Of a stretch of DNA of 38,888 nucleotides, positions 5,988-12,699 are shown piece after piece (position 1 is the first letter of the stretch; each line of letters starts with the position of its first letter). A model generated the notes under the pieces. It did not search any database and had not been told where the DNA came from. It saw nothing but the letters and a program-made list of their open reading frames with translations. This stretch comes from a virus, in the IMG/VR virus record IMGVR_UViG_3300048839_000889, positions 1 through 38,888 of that record. One strand, written 5' to 3'. Both the position numbers and the translations under genes were made by a program.

Positions 5988-6221
5988 TCACATAGGCGGC
6001 TCCACCAGCTCGACGAGCTGCAGGAAGTCGTCCCCGCACGCCGGGCATTCGATGTGGTGATGCTGCCCGCCGCTCCAATCATCCTCGGGTTGGCCGTACC
6101 AGCGGGTCTCACGGTCGCCGTCAGCGTCCTCATGGACGTTGCACCGCCAGTTCTGGGCGATGAGCACAACCTCGATGAGGTCGAGGTTGCCGCAGTGTGG
6201 GCACGCTCGGAACGTCGTCAT
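5988..6221 (-). CDS. Zinc-ribbon protein, 77 aa
   Basis: Two knuckles, CPHC at residues 7-10 and CPAC near residue 60, form a classical zinc ribbon separated by an acidic, His-rich stretch (GGQHHHIE). GAGGAG ribosome site before ATG 6221; overlaps the preceding gene by four bases. Last gene before the hairpin at 5936-5961. Probably a small protein- or nucleic-acid-binding accessory factor; target unknown. Confidence 0.75.
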   Translation of the reverse strand: MTTFRACPHCGNLDLIEVVLIAQNWRCNVHEDADGDRETRWYGQPEDDWSGGQHHHIECPACGDDFLQLVELVEPPM

Positions 6222-6400
6222 GTCCGCTCCTCGTCAAGGGCCCGTGTGGCCCGGGCGGCAAGGAAGGCACCGTCGAGGAGTGCGACAGCTGCGGGGGAAC
6301 CTGCCTCGGGGGCGCCGGCGTCTGCGAGGTACCAGTGGGTGAGCTGCCGGATTGCCATCGCCATCGCCAGGATGAGCGTGTCTGCGTCGTCGGAGGTCAC
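6218..6400 (-). CDS. Small helical hypothetical protein, 60 aa
   Basis: GTG start at 6400 overlapping the stop of the preceding gene (GTGA). Ala-rich and helical (ILAMAMAIRQLTHWYLADAG, ALLDGAFLAARATRALDEE). No motif recognised. The alternative start at 6418 would overlap its neighbour more deeply. Confidence 0.65.
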   Translation of the reverse strand: MTSDDADTLILAMAMAIRQLTHWYLADAGAPEAGSPAAVALLDGAFLAARATRALDEERT

Positions 6401-6609
6401 AGCACACCGTCTTCCCACCGCTCGAAGTACGACAGCACCTCGAGGAGTAGCAGGGTGGCGTTGCCGGGTCCGCCTCGTCGGGCGACCAGGTAGGCCTCGA
6501 TGACGTCAGCGAACTTGGTCAGCTCCTTGGCGGACTTTCTGGCGTCTGCTGCGGCGGTCCGCATGTGGGCTTCGCCGATTTGGTTGGCGATTTCATCCTG
6601 GATGGTCAT
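6397..6609 (-). CDS. Small helical hypothetical protein, 70 aa
   Basis: Starts MTIQDEIANQIGEAHMRTAA; amphipathic helices through most of its length. GGAGG ribosome site before ATG 6609. The intergenic gap upstream (6610-6686) holds a possible promoter, GTGCAA, 18 bp, ACAGTC on the minus strand. No family recognised. Confidence 0.7.
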   Translation of the reverse strand: MTIQDEIANQIGEAHMRTAAADARKSAKELTKFADVIEAYLVARRGGPGNATLLLLEVLSYFERWEDGVL

Positions 6610-6649
6610 TGCGCTTGCCTCCTTTTGCCGGGTATCTCCCAGCGGAGGC

Positions 6650-6679
6650 GACTGTGACCGCGAGGGTCAGTCGTTGCAC
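6650..6679 (-). promoter_or_regulatory. Possible leftward promoter of the 6609-5988 group
   Basis: Minus-strand GTGCAA, 18 bp, ACAGTC, in the 77-base gap between the 7076 and 6609 genes. Weaker member of the two-box family. Confidence 0.4.
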
Positions 6680-6686
6680 ACGCCGG

Positions 6687-7076
6687 TCAGTCCCACCAGA
6701 TGACCCACTTGCCGTCGACCTTTTCGATGCTGTCGGGGATGGTGCCTGTCTCCTCCTGCACGACCTGGCGGACGGTCTCCAGGGGGATACTCCCGTCGAC
6801 GGTCACCGTGTCGAGGTGGAGGCGTGCGTCCCGGCGGGGCGGCTCAATGAGACAGCCGCTGAGGGTGGCGTCCTCGTCGAGCAGCATCGCTGTGCGGATG
6901 AGTGTTGCCGGGCCCGGCAAGTTGTCGATCACCTCGTCACCGCAAATGTCTGGCACGTACAGCCCAAGCACGTGCTGCACCATCGCCCATGGCGCACGGG
7001 TGATGTCCGGGTCAGGTCCGTCGCCCAGGTAAAGCGCCAGGTACTCCCGGGCCCTGTCCCATCGTGCCTCATCCAT
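6687..7076 (-). CDS. Hypothetical protein, 129 aa
   Basis: Starts MDEARWDRAREYLALYLGDG. Soluble, acidic, mixed secondary structure; the C-terminus (DSIEKVDGKWVIWWD) looks like a beta hairpin. It overlaps the preceding gene by eight bases. No recognised domain. Confidence 0.75.
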   Translation of the reverse strand: MDEARWDRAREYLALYLGDGPDPDITRAPWAMVQHVLGLYVPDICGDEVIDNLPGPATLIRTAMLLDEDATLSGCLIEPPRRDARLHLDTVTVDGSIPLETVRQVVQEETGTIPDSIEKVDGKWVIWWD

Positions 7077-7344
7077 GTGTCCACTCCTCTCCCCAAACCA
7101 GTATGGGGTGCAACCCCAGCAAACGGACCGCCAGCTGGTCGGCCTGCCACACCGTCAGCTCACCTGACTCCCGGGCCCGGTAGTACGCCCGAGCCATCGC
7201 ATCCGACGGCCGGCAGGTGGCGAGTCCGCCACGGGCTTCGACGAGCTCGACGAGCGGGTCGGCTGCCAGCCGGCGATGACTATCACTGTGGATAGTGTCA
7301 CCGGGGATACTGTCATCAGTGATACCTACTGGCGTGGTGGTCAC
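7069..7344 (-). CDS. Hypothetical protein with putative leaderless start, 91 aa
   Basis: GTG start at 7344, five bases after the ACGGTC box of the element at 7350-7378. The first 25 codons contain a cluster of direct and inverted DNA repeats (7281-7324) that could be an operator. The C-terminal two thirds are helical (AMARAYYRARESGELTVWQADQLAVRLLG). First gene of the operon following the terminator at 7384-7414. Function unknown. Confidence 0.7.
   Translation of the reverse strand: MTTTPVGITDDSIPGDTIHSDSHRRLAADPLVELVEARGGLATCRPSDAMARAYYRARESGELTVWQADQLAVRLLGLHPILVWGEEWTHG
7281..7324. promoter_or_regulatory. Operator-like repeat cluster inside the start of the 7344 gene
   Basis: TATCACTG (7281-7288) and CAGTGATA (7317-7324) form an inverted pair. 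Between them lie near-identical direct repeats GGATAGTGTCA (7290-7300) and GGATACTGTCA (7305-7315), spaced 15 bases. The cluster starts about 20 bases into the coding sequence, just downstream of the predicted leaderless promoter. Confidence 0.4.
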
Positions 7345-7349
7345 ACCGC

Positions 7350-7378
7350 GACCGTGCGCGGGACGCGCGGCGCGGCAT
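7350..7378 (-). promoter_or_regulatory. Predicted leaderless promoter of the 7344 operon
   Basis: Minus-strand ATGCCG, 17 bp, ACGGTC, then five bases to GTG 7344. Confidence 0.5.
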
Positions 7379-7383
7379 ACGCA

Positions 7384-7414
7384 ACAACCCCGCCTGGCTG
7401 AAAGGCGGGGTTGT
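7384..7414 (-). terminator. Hairpin terminator after the replication operon
   Basis: Arms ACAACCCCGCC and GGCGGGGTTGT, 11 perfect pairs with a nine-base loop, about 70 bases past the minus-strand stop at 7485 and just before the next operon. Confidence 0.75.
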
Positions 7415-7484
7415 CACGAGAGGTAAGTGGTTGGGTCCGACGTCAGACCACCCTGACCGTCCTGGACGGCATCGCCGCCGCAAC

Positions 7485-7862
7485 CTACGCAGGATGCTCG
7501 TCAATCAACGCCGCCGCATCAATCAGGCCGAGTAGGTCCGCCAGGCTGCCCTCCTCGGGCAGGTACTCCGCCACCAGCTGGACCGCCACATCGGTACAGC
7601 CGGCGTGCCTCAAACCGATCGCCACGAAAACTACGTCAGTCATCACAGACACGTCGCCCGCGGCCGTCGCGAACACCAGATTAGATCCCGTGCGGTCCTC
7701 CAAGCGAGCCAACAGCTCGAACACACCCGACAGGCACAACAACTCCTCCCACTCGGGCGGCAGCCCAGGCGCCAGGAACGCCGCCACCCACGCCCGGGCA
7801 TGAGCTACCAGGCGTCGGCGGTCACGCATCATGCCGTCCACGGTGGCAGGTGGCTGCGACAT
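7485..7862 (-). CDS. Hypothetical protein, 125 aa
   Basis: Starts MSQPPATVDGMMRDRRRLVAH at 7862, with ATGA overlap to the preceding gene. Helical and acidic in the second half; one Cys pair (LLCLSG ... AGCTDV) without a clear metal motif. Last gene of the operon that starts with the winged-helix and ATPase genes. No family recognised. Confidence 0.75.
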   Translation of the reverse strand: MSQPPATVDGMMRDRRRLVAHARAWVAAFLAPGLPPEWEELLCLSGVFELLARLEDRTGSNLVFATAAGDVSVMTDVVFVAIGLRHAGCTDVAVQLVAEYLPEEGSLADLLGLIDAAALIDEHPA

Positions 7863-8347
7863 CAGGCTGGGTGCTCCTCGACAAGTCTCAACGACTCGCA
7901 CATGTCCAGCAGCCGGCAGGCGTCGTCAGGCAGCAACGACCGCGGCACAAACCGCTCACCGGCCTGCACCTGCAGCTCGAACTCGTGAACGAGAAACGCC
8001 TCATACTCGGACGGCACCAGCACCATCCACGACTGCTCAGACCACTCCATGCCCAACATCGTCGGAACATGCCAATCACGGCAACCGACCATGGTGCAGT
8101 TGAAACTCGGATCATCGCGCTGGGTCTTCTCGTTCCAATGGCAGGGCTCGTAGAACTCGAACAACGTCTTGCGCCACACGACCGCGACCGACAAGCCAGG
8201 AAGGACCGTCGAACGAACCTCCCCAGTCCACTCGTCGTCGACATCAACCACGAACGGAACAGACGGGTGCCACAGCGGACCGTCGTCCGGCACGGCGTCC
8301 ACGTCTACCGGAGCTGGTGGCTCGAACAAGAGCAGCTGCGCCTGCAT
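7862..8347 (-). CDS. Hypothetical protein, 161 aa
   Basis: Starts MQAQLLLFEPPAPVDVDAVPDDG. The middle is beta-rich with conserved-looking Trp, His and Cys residues (FYEPCHWNEKTQ, CTMVGCRDWHV). Coupled by four-base overlaps to both neighbours in the replication operon. No named domain; a role linked to early DNA metabolism is inferred from position only. Confidence 0.75.
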   Translation of the reverse strand: MQAQLLLFEPPAPVDVDAVPDDGPLWHPSVPFVVDVDDEWTGEVRSTVLPGLSVAVVWRKTLFEFYEPCHWNEKTQRDDPSFNCTMVGCRDWHVPTMLGMEWSEQSWMVLVPSEYEAFLVHEFELQVQAGERFVPRSLLPDDACRLLDMCESLRLVEEHPA

Positions 8348-8637
8348 CAGAGCACGTCACGCAGCCGAGGCGGATCAGGACGCACCACAGACACGTCACC
8401 GTCAGCCCACACGACAACAGCACGACCGTGGCTGTCCTCGAACGTGCCAACCGCCAACGGTCGATCATCGATGTCTTCAGCCAACACGACCGTGCCCGTC
8501 GTAGTGATGCCACCCCACACCCAGTCGACCTGCTCCAACGGGTCATTCACCCAGCCGAACGCAACAACCAGCTCACCACCGTCGTCCGTGAACGCGTAGT
8601 TAGACGGGGCAGGAACCAGATCCTTGATGATGTACAC
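8347..8637 (-). CDS. Hypothetical protein, beta-rich, 96 aa
   Basis: Starts MYIIKDLVPAPSNYAFTDDG; alternating hydrophobic strands with DDG-type turns suggest a small beta barrel or sandwich. It lies 14 bases after the ATPase gene and overlaps the next gene by one base. No family recognised. Confidence 0.75.
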   Translation of the reverse strand: MYIIKDLVPAPSNYAFTDDGGELVVAFGWVNDPLEQVDWVWGGITTTGTVVLAEDIDDRPLAVGTFEDSHGRAVVVWADGDVSVVRPDPPRLRDVL

Positions 8638-8651
8638 GACACTTCTCCTTG

Positions 8652-9812
8652 TCAGAACGGCTTCTCGTCGTCGTTTGTAGAAGCACCAGCAACCCAGCCG
8701 ATCAGACGCGCACGACGCGGACCAGCGACCTCGTCAACCCGGCCATGCTTGAGCAGCATCTTCACTGCCTGCGCCGTCGTCGACTCCTTGAACGGCAACG
8801 CCGACTGCAACCCAGACATCGACAACCGCTCCGGATGCAAGTCCTGCAGATGCTCGACGATCTTGTCCATCGCCTCCGTCGGCTCCCACTCCGGATCCGA
8901 CTTGCCCTTCGGGATCGGCTCCGCCGGCGCGGTCATCACAAACCGGATGTGCGCGCCACCGTCACGCACCTGAACCGTCGCATCGAACGCCACCTCACCC
9001 TTACGGCGAGACCCCTCCCGGTCCTTCGCACACGTCCCCTTCAACCGGCCACACACCTCACGGCTGAACGGCTCCGGCGCATCAATGCGATACCCGGCAC
9101 CCGTCATCGCCTGCATGAACGCCGACGCGCCACGAGGAGCCAACCGGTCCTTGTTGTGCTCGTTCTCGTGGCCCAGGTGAGCGATCACCACAACCGTGCA
9201 CCGGCGCTGCTCAAACGGGACAACCGCCTGCGACCACCACTTCCCGGCGTCACTGTTGTCCGACTCGTTCAACCCGGCAGCCGACATCGACCTCGTCGTC
9301 GAATCCAACACCGACAACGACGGGTGATACTCGTCGAGGAACTCGGCGAGAGCTTTCGCCCACGGCTTACCGCCCGGGCCACCCAACGGCGCTGAGATAC
9401 GCCAATACGCAAATCGCTTCGCCTGCTGGGCAGTCACACCCAGCGCCTTCAGCCGGGCCTTCGTCGTCTCCCGGTTGCTCTCGTAGTCGATGAGCAGAGC
9501 GACACCGCCAGACGACAGCACCTCCGTGCACCACGACAGAGCCAGGAACGTCTTGCCGTCACCGCCATGGCCGAACAACAGGTGAGACTCGCCGTCATAG
9601 ACGACCGCCTCGCCGCCCTCGACCTGGATCAGCTCCGGTTCCCGCGGCGGAACCACCTGATCCCACTCGTCCTCATCGTCGAAGAACGCTGGCGGTTCAA
9701 CGACACGCCCGTCAGCTTTATCGACGTCAGCGCCGCCGCCAACGACGAACTGCGGGCCCTTCACCTGGGCGGCCGCCCACTCGTCATAGTCGTCAACCGG
9801 TGCGGCAGTCAC
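8652..9812 (-). CDS. RecA-fold/AAA ATPase, RepA-helicase type, 386 aa
   Basis: Hexameric helicase-like or recombinase-like ATPase. Walker A GHGGDGKT at residues 81-88 follows an acidic N-terminal extension. Residue 109 onward (LLIDYES) and SLSVLD ending at 170 fit the strand and Walker B of AAA_25/RepA-type proteins; VVVIAHLGH near residue 205 fits the sensor region, and CGRLKGTCAKDREGSRRKG the DNA-binding loop. The C-terminal 100 residues look winged-helix-like. GTG start at 9812 overlaps the stop of the winged-helix gene (GTGA). With that partner it is the best candidate for the phage replication core; no DNA polymerase or primase is present, so the host must supply these. Confidence 0.85.
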   Translation of the reverse strand: MTAAPVDDYDEWAAAQVKGPQFVVGGGADVDKADGRVVEPPAFFDDEDEWDQVVPPREPELIQVEGGEAVVYDGESHLLFGHGGDGKTFLALSWCTEVLSSGGVALLIDYESNRETTKARLKALGVTAQQAKRFAYWRISAPLGGPGGKPWAKALAEFLDEYHPSLSVLDSTTRSMSAAGLNESDNSDAGKWWSQAVVPFEQRRCTVVVIAHLGHENEHNKDRLAPRGASAFMQAMTGAGYRIDAPEPFSREVCGRLKGTCAKDREGSRRKGEVAFDATVQVRDGGAHIRFVMTAPAEPIPKGKSDPEWEPTEAMDKIVEHLQDLHPERLSMSGLQSALPFKESTTAQAVKMLLKHGRVDEVAGPRRARLIGWVAGASTNDDEKPF

Positions 9813-10084
9813 TGCCCAACCTCTTCCAAGAGTGGCGAAACGACCACATGGCGGACCAGCTCGCCAGCATCCCGCAACCGACGAGACCCCATCCCAGGCG
9901 GCAACGCCTGATACGAGATCAGGCCATCGTGATGCAGCCGGCGCAGGGCCCGCTGCAACGTGTCCCGCTCAATACCCAGCTCGGCGGACACCTCGTGCTC
10001 GTCGACCTCAACCTTGCCTGTGACCGGATCGGCGAGGCTCCACAAGACCCTCGCAACCAACCGGATAGAGCGTGCGTACTCCAT
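9809..10084 (-). CDS. Winged-helix DNA-binding protein, 91 aa
   Basis: Contains a clear winged-helix core, DEHEVSAELGIERDTLQRALRRLHHDGLISYQ, of the kind found in replication initiators and GntR/MarR-like regulators. GGGAGG ribosome site before ATG 10084; an in-frame upstream extension has no ribosome site and is rejected. First gene of the leftward replication operon, next to the structured non-coding region 10085-10557. Likely an origin-binding protein or helicase loader, or an early regulator; the context favours replication. Confidence 0.75.
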   Translation of the reverse strand: MEYARSIRLVARVLWSLADPVTGKVEVDEHEVSAELGIERDTLQRALRRLHHDGLISYQALPPGMGSRRLRDAGELVRHVVVSPLLEEVGQ

Positions 10085-10230
10085 GTCTGCCTCCCACGCA
10101 TGACGGTGCGTGAAGGGGACTGTTCCGGCGCCATCCTCGGATGCAAGGGTCTTGTCCGGATAACGCGGACCGCCCCAGGGAGGCAGTCCCCAGGGCGGCC
10201 CATGCGGCAAGACACCGCACCGTCCCACCA

Positions 10231-10259
10231 GACCGTGCCGAGGCATCAACAAGGCGCAA
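10231..10259 (-). promoter_or_regulatory. Predicted leftward promoter of the replication operon
   Basis: Minus-strand TTGCGC, exactly 17 bp, ACGGTC. One of the best matches to the two-box family. It predicts a leader of roughly 140 bases before ATG 10084. Confidence 0.65.
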
Positions 10260-10332
10260 CACACGACCCCCGCCCAGTTCCGCCCACATCCGCCGACCAC
10301 CGCCCGGCCCCGGTGCCCATCACCCCAAACAA

Positions 10333-10385
10333 CCACCGCCCACCCCCGCCCACCCCCTTCAGGGGGGCGGGGGTGGCGGCGGTGG
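10333..10385. other. GC-rich hairpin / G-tract element
   Basis: CCACCCCCGCCC (10340-10351) pairs with GGGCGGGGGTGG (10365-10376), and the outer CCACCGCC pairs with GGCGGTGG (10378-10385). The inner CCC/GGG with a TTCA loop makes it almost continuous. The plus strand carries consecutive G runs that could form a quadruplex. It may be a terminator between divergent units or an origin structure. Confidence 0.6.
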
Positions 10386-10484
10386 TGGATGGGCCGACCA
10401 CGGCGGAGCAAAAACAACCACCGCCGCCCGGCGGAGGTCAGACCAAAAACGTCCGGTGGTGCGGACACAACTCGACCAGCCCAC

Positions 10485-10513
10485 TTGCACACCCGGCCCG
10501 AGCACACACAGTC
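10485..10513 (+). promoter_or_regulatory. Predicted rightward promoter of the late region
   Basis: TTGCAC, 17 bp, ACAGTC, 44 bases before ATG 10558. Good match to the two-box family. Confidence 0.6.
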
Positions 10514-10557
10514 ACCTGAAGACCGCCAACACCGGCGGCAAGGCTCAGGAGGCCCAC

Positions 10558-10740
10558 ATGCTCACCGCCATCATCATCGCCGTACTCGCCACCCTCGTCG
10601 TGATCCTCACCCTCACCGTCCACCGGCAAGGCCAGGAACTCGACCGGGCACAACGCTCCAACGAGTACCTGCGACGCAGCCGCTGCACCAGCCAGCCACG
10701 CACCACCACCAGCCGGCACGACCGCTGGGAACTCACCTGA
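10558..10740 (+). CDS. Small single-pass membrane protein, 60 aa
   Basis: The N-terminal half is one strongly hydrophobic helix (residues 2-21), followed by a basic, polar tail (HRQGQELDRAQRSNEYLRRSR). AGGAGG ribosome site before ATG 10558. First rightward gene, ahead of the terminase genes. Function unknown. Its shape (membrane anchor plus short cytoplasmic basic helix) resembles many small phage membrane proteins. Confidence 0.65.
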   Translation: MLTAIIIAVLATLVVILTLTVHRQGQELDRAQRSNEYLRRSRCTSQPRTTTSRHDRWELT

Positions 10741-10744
10741 CCTC

Positions 10745-10773
10745 TGGCGCCCAACACCCAGCCACGGACCGTC
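10745..10773 (+). promoter_or_regulatory. Predicted promoter before terminase
   Basis: TGGCGC, 17 bp, ACCGTC, beginning four bases after the stop of the 60-aa gene. ATG 10807 lies 33 bases downstream. Confidence 0.6.
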
Positions 10774-10806
10774 GCAAATACCACCAACTACGACACCGAG
10801 GTCGAC

Positions 10807-11295
10807 ATGGCTGCCGCCACCGGAACCGGCAAACGCCTCACACCGGACGAGAAAGACGAGATCGTCGAACGCATCTTCAACGGCGAGTCCTACCGGGACA
10901 TCGCCAAAGCGGTGGGCGTCCAGACGAAAACCGTCCAGAACACGTTCCGAGCCTGGAAGCGTGGACCTGGCGCCAAGCGTGTCGAAGCACAACTGGAAAT
11001 GCAGGCCGAACTGGTGGCGCGCCAGGAACGGATCGCGATCGACGCACGCCGCGACGCAGCAGCAGCCCGCCAAGCTGAGGACCGCGCTGCCGTTGCCCGC
11101 TTCCTCGCTGAGGAACGCCAGGCCCTCAAGGAAGTCGGCCGGCTCGCTGGCGCTGAGGCGCCCGACAGGGTTGAGCATTCGGGCAGCGTTGAACTCACGT
11201 CGCCGCTCGACGAGCTGCTCGGCGCTCTCGACCGCATCGCACCGTCCGCACCTGCGGACACTGACGACGACACCGACGCCACTGACGAGGCGTGA
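10807..11295 (+). CDS. terS: Terminase small subunit, 162 aa
   Basis: DNA-recognition subunit of the packaging motor. Residues about 10-55 (LTPDEKDEIVERIFNGESYRDIAKAVGVQTKTVQNTFRAW) form an HTH of the type found in phage terminase small subunits. Residues 60-110 are a long Ala/Arg/Glu helix suited to ring oligomerisation, and the C-terminus is acidic (ADTDDDTDATDEA), the part that usually docks to the large subunit. It sits directly before terL with a GTGA overlap. Identification rests on the HTH plus position, since small terminases are poorly conserved. Confidence 0.85.
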   Translation: MAAATGTGKRLTPDEKDEIVERIFNGESYRDIAKAVGVQTKTVQNTFRAWKRGPGAKRVEAQLEMQAELVARQERIAIDARRDAAAARQAEDRAAVARFLAEERQALKEVGRLAGAEAPDRVEHSGSVELTSPLDELLGALDRIAPSAPADTDDDTDATDEA

Positions 11296-12695
11296 CCATG
11301 CTCGCCCCAGCCGAGCAGTCACCCGCACAACGCCTCGCCGCACTCCCACCCGAACAACGCCGCGACACCCTCGCCCGCCTCGGAGACAGCAAACTCCGCG
11401 GCCTCGCCGCCGACTGGCGTTTCTGGGCCCGCCCCAGCCAACTCGCACCGCTTGGCGCCTGGCTCGTCTGGCTCATCCTCGCCGGCCGCGGCTGGGGCAA
11501 AACCCGCTGCGGCGCCGAATGGGTCCTCGACCGCATCGCCGCACACACCACCCCGGGCCCGCACCGCGTCGCCCTCGTCGGACGTACCGCCGCCGACGTC
11601 CGCGACACCATGATCGAAGGCGAATCAGGTCTCGTCGCCTGCGCTGAACGACGCGGCTGGCACGCCGAATACGAACCCTCCAAGCGGCGTGTCACCATCA
11701 CCACCCCCGACGGGCACACCGGCCTGTGCACCGCCTACTCGGCCGAAGAACCCGACCAGCTGCGTGGACCACAGCACCACTCCGCCTGGTGCGACGAGCT
11801 CGCCGCCTGGCGGCCCCGCGTCGACGCTGTCGGCAACACCGCCTGGACCAACCTCAGCTTCGGACTCCGCCTCGGCAACGACCCACGCTCCGTCATCACC
11901 ACCACCCCACAGACCACCAAAGCGATCCGCGAACTCATCGCCGACGAAGACACGCACGTCACGAGAGGCACCACCTACGACAACGCCTCCAACCTCGCCC
12001 CCTCCATGCTGAAGAAGCTGCTCGCCCTGTACGAAGGGACACGCATCGGACGGCAAGAACTGCTCGCCGAACTCCTCGAAGACATCGAAGGCGCCCTGTG
12101 GACCGCCGCCCTCATCGGCTCCGAACGGGTCAAACGAGCCGAAGTGCCCCCGCTACGCAAAGTCGTCGTAGCCATCGACCCGCCCGGCACGTCACACGGC
12201 GACGAATGCGGCATCGTCGTCGTCGGAGTCGCACGCGACGACCGCGGCCTCGAACACGCCTACGTCCTCGCCGACGAATCAGCAGGCGGACTCACCCCAG
12301 ACGCCTGGGCGCGCAGGGCAATCATGGCGTACCTCAACTACGACGCCGCCGAAATCGTCGTCGAACAGAACCAAGGCGGCGAGATGACCGAACAAGTCAT
12401 TGCCGACGCTGGACGAGCCCTCGCTGCGGACGGGCACCCAACCCGGACCATCCCAACCAAGCGAGTCCACGCCAGCACGAACAAAGCCACTCGAGCAGCG
12501 CCCGTCGTAGCGCTGTACGAGCAAGGCCGCGTCCACCACGTGGGTCCGCACCCGGAACTCGAGGACCAGATGACGACATGGGTACCAGACGACAAGACGG
12601 CCGACAGCCCCGACAGGATCGACGCGCTCGTCTGGGCTGTGCGTCGCCTGCTCGTCGGCGGCGACCGCACCTACACGATCCACAGGGCCAGGTGA
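11292..12695 (+). CDS. terL: Terminase large subunit, 467 aa
   Basis: ATP-driven packaging motor and headful or site-specific nuclease. Walker A GRGWGKT at residues 65-71 and acidic WCDE at 166-169 mark the ATPase. In the C-terminal nuclease, VAIDPPGTSHGDECG supplies the first aspartate, IVVEQNQGGEM the second acidic site and DALVWAVRRLL the third. The length is usual for actinophage terminases. GTG 11292 overlaps terS; ATG 11298 is an alternative. Residues 149-163 are encoded by a 43-bp stretch that recurs inverted at 26807-26849. Confidence 0.95.
   Translation: MTMLAPAEQSPAQRLAALPPEQRRDTLARLGDSKLRGLAADWRFWARPSQLAPLGAWLVWLILAGRGWGKTRCGAEWVLDRIAAHTTPGPHRVALVGRTAADVRDTMIEGESGLVACAERRGWHAEYEPSKRRVTITTPDGHTGLCTAYSAEEPDQLRGPQHHSAWCDELAAWRPRVDAVGNTAWTNLSFGLRLGNDPRSVITTTPQTTKAIRELIADEDTHVTRGTTYDNASNLAPSMLKKLLALYEGTRIGRQELLAELLEDIEGALWTAALIGSERVKRAEVPPLRKVVVAIDPPGTSHGDECGIVVVGVARDDRGLEHAYVLADESAGGLTPDAWARRAIMAYLNYDAAEIVVEQNQGGEMTEQVIADAGRALAADGHPTRTIPTKRVHASTNKATRAAPVVALYEQGRVHHVGPHPELEDQMTTWVPDDKTADSPDRIDALVWAVRRLLVGGDRTYTIHRAR
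11737..11779 (+). repeat. 43-bp inverted repeat, terminase copy (native)
   Basis: Perfect reverse complement of 26807-26849. Here it encodes SAEEPDQLRGPQHH, part of the conserved ATPase region, so this copy is the original and the tail-region copy the derived one. Confidence 0.95.
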
Positions 12696-12699
12696 CGAC

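Larger units (their letters stand above)
10085..10557. other. Divergent control region and possible replication origin
   Basis: 473 bases without a convincing gene between the leftward replication operon and the rightward late operon. It holds a leftward promoter (10231-10259), a rightward promoter (10485-10513), a very GC-rich hairpin (10333-10385) and smaller dyads (GGGCGG pairs near 10173-10200, GCAC/GTGC near 10218-10237). A divergent promoter gap beside an initiator-like protein is a usual place for a phage origin, but no iterated protein-binding repeats are obvious. Confidence 0.5.

Noticed and set aside
10096-10124. Plus-strand GCATGACGGTG ... GGACTGTT, similar to the early promoter at 4586-4615
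   Set aside because: No rightward gene begins within 400 bases, and it lies in the leader of the leftward operon. Kept out of the promoter list, although the resemblance is real and it may be a control site.
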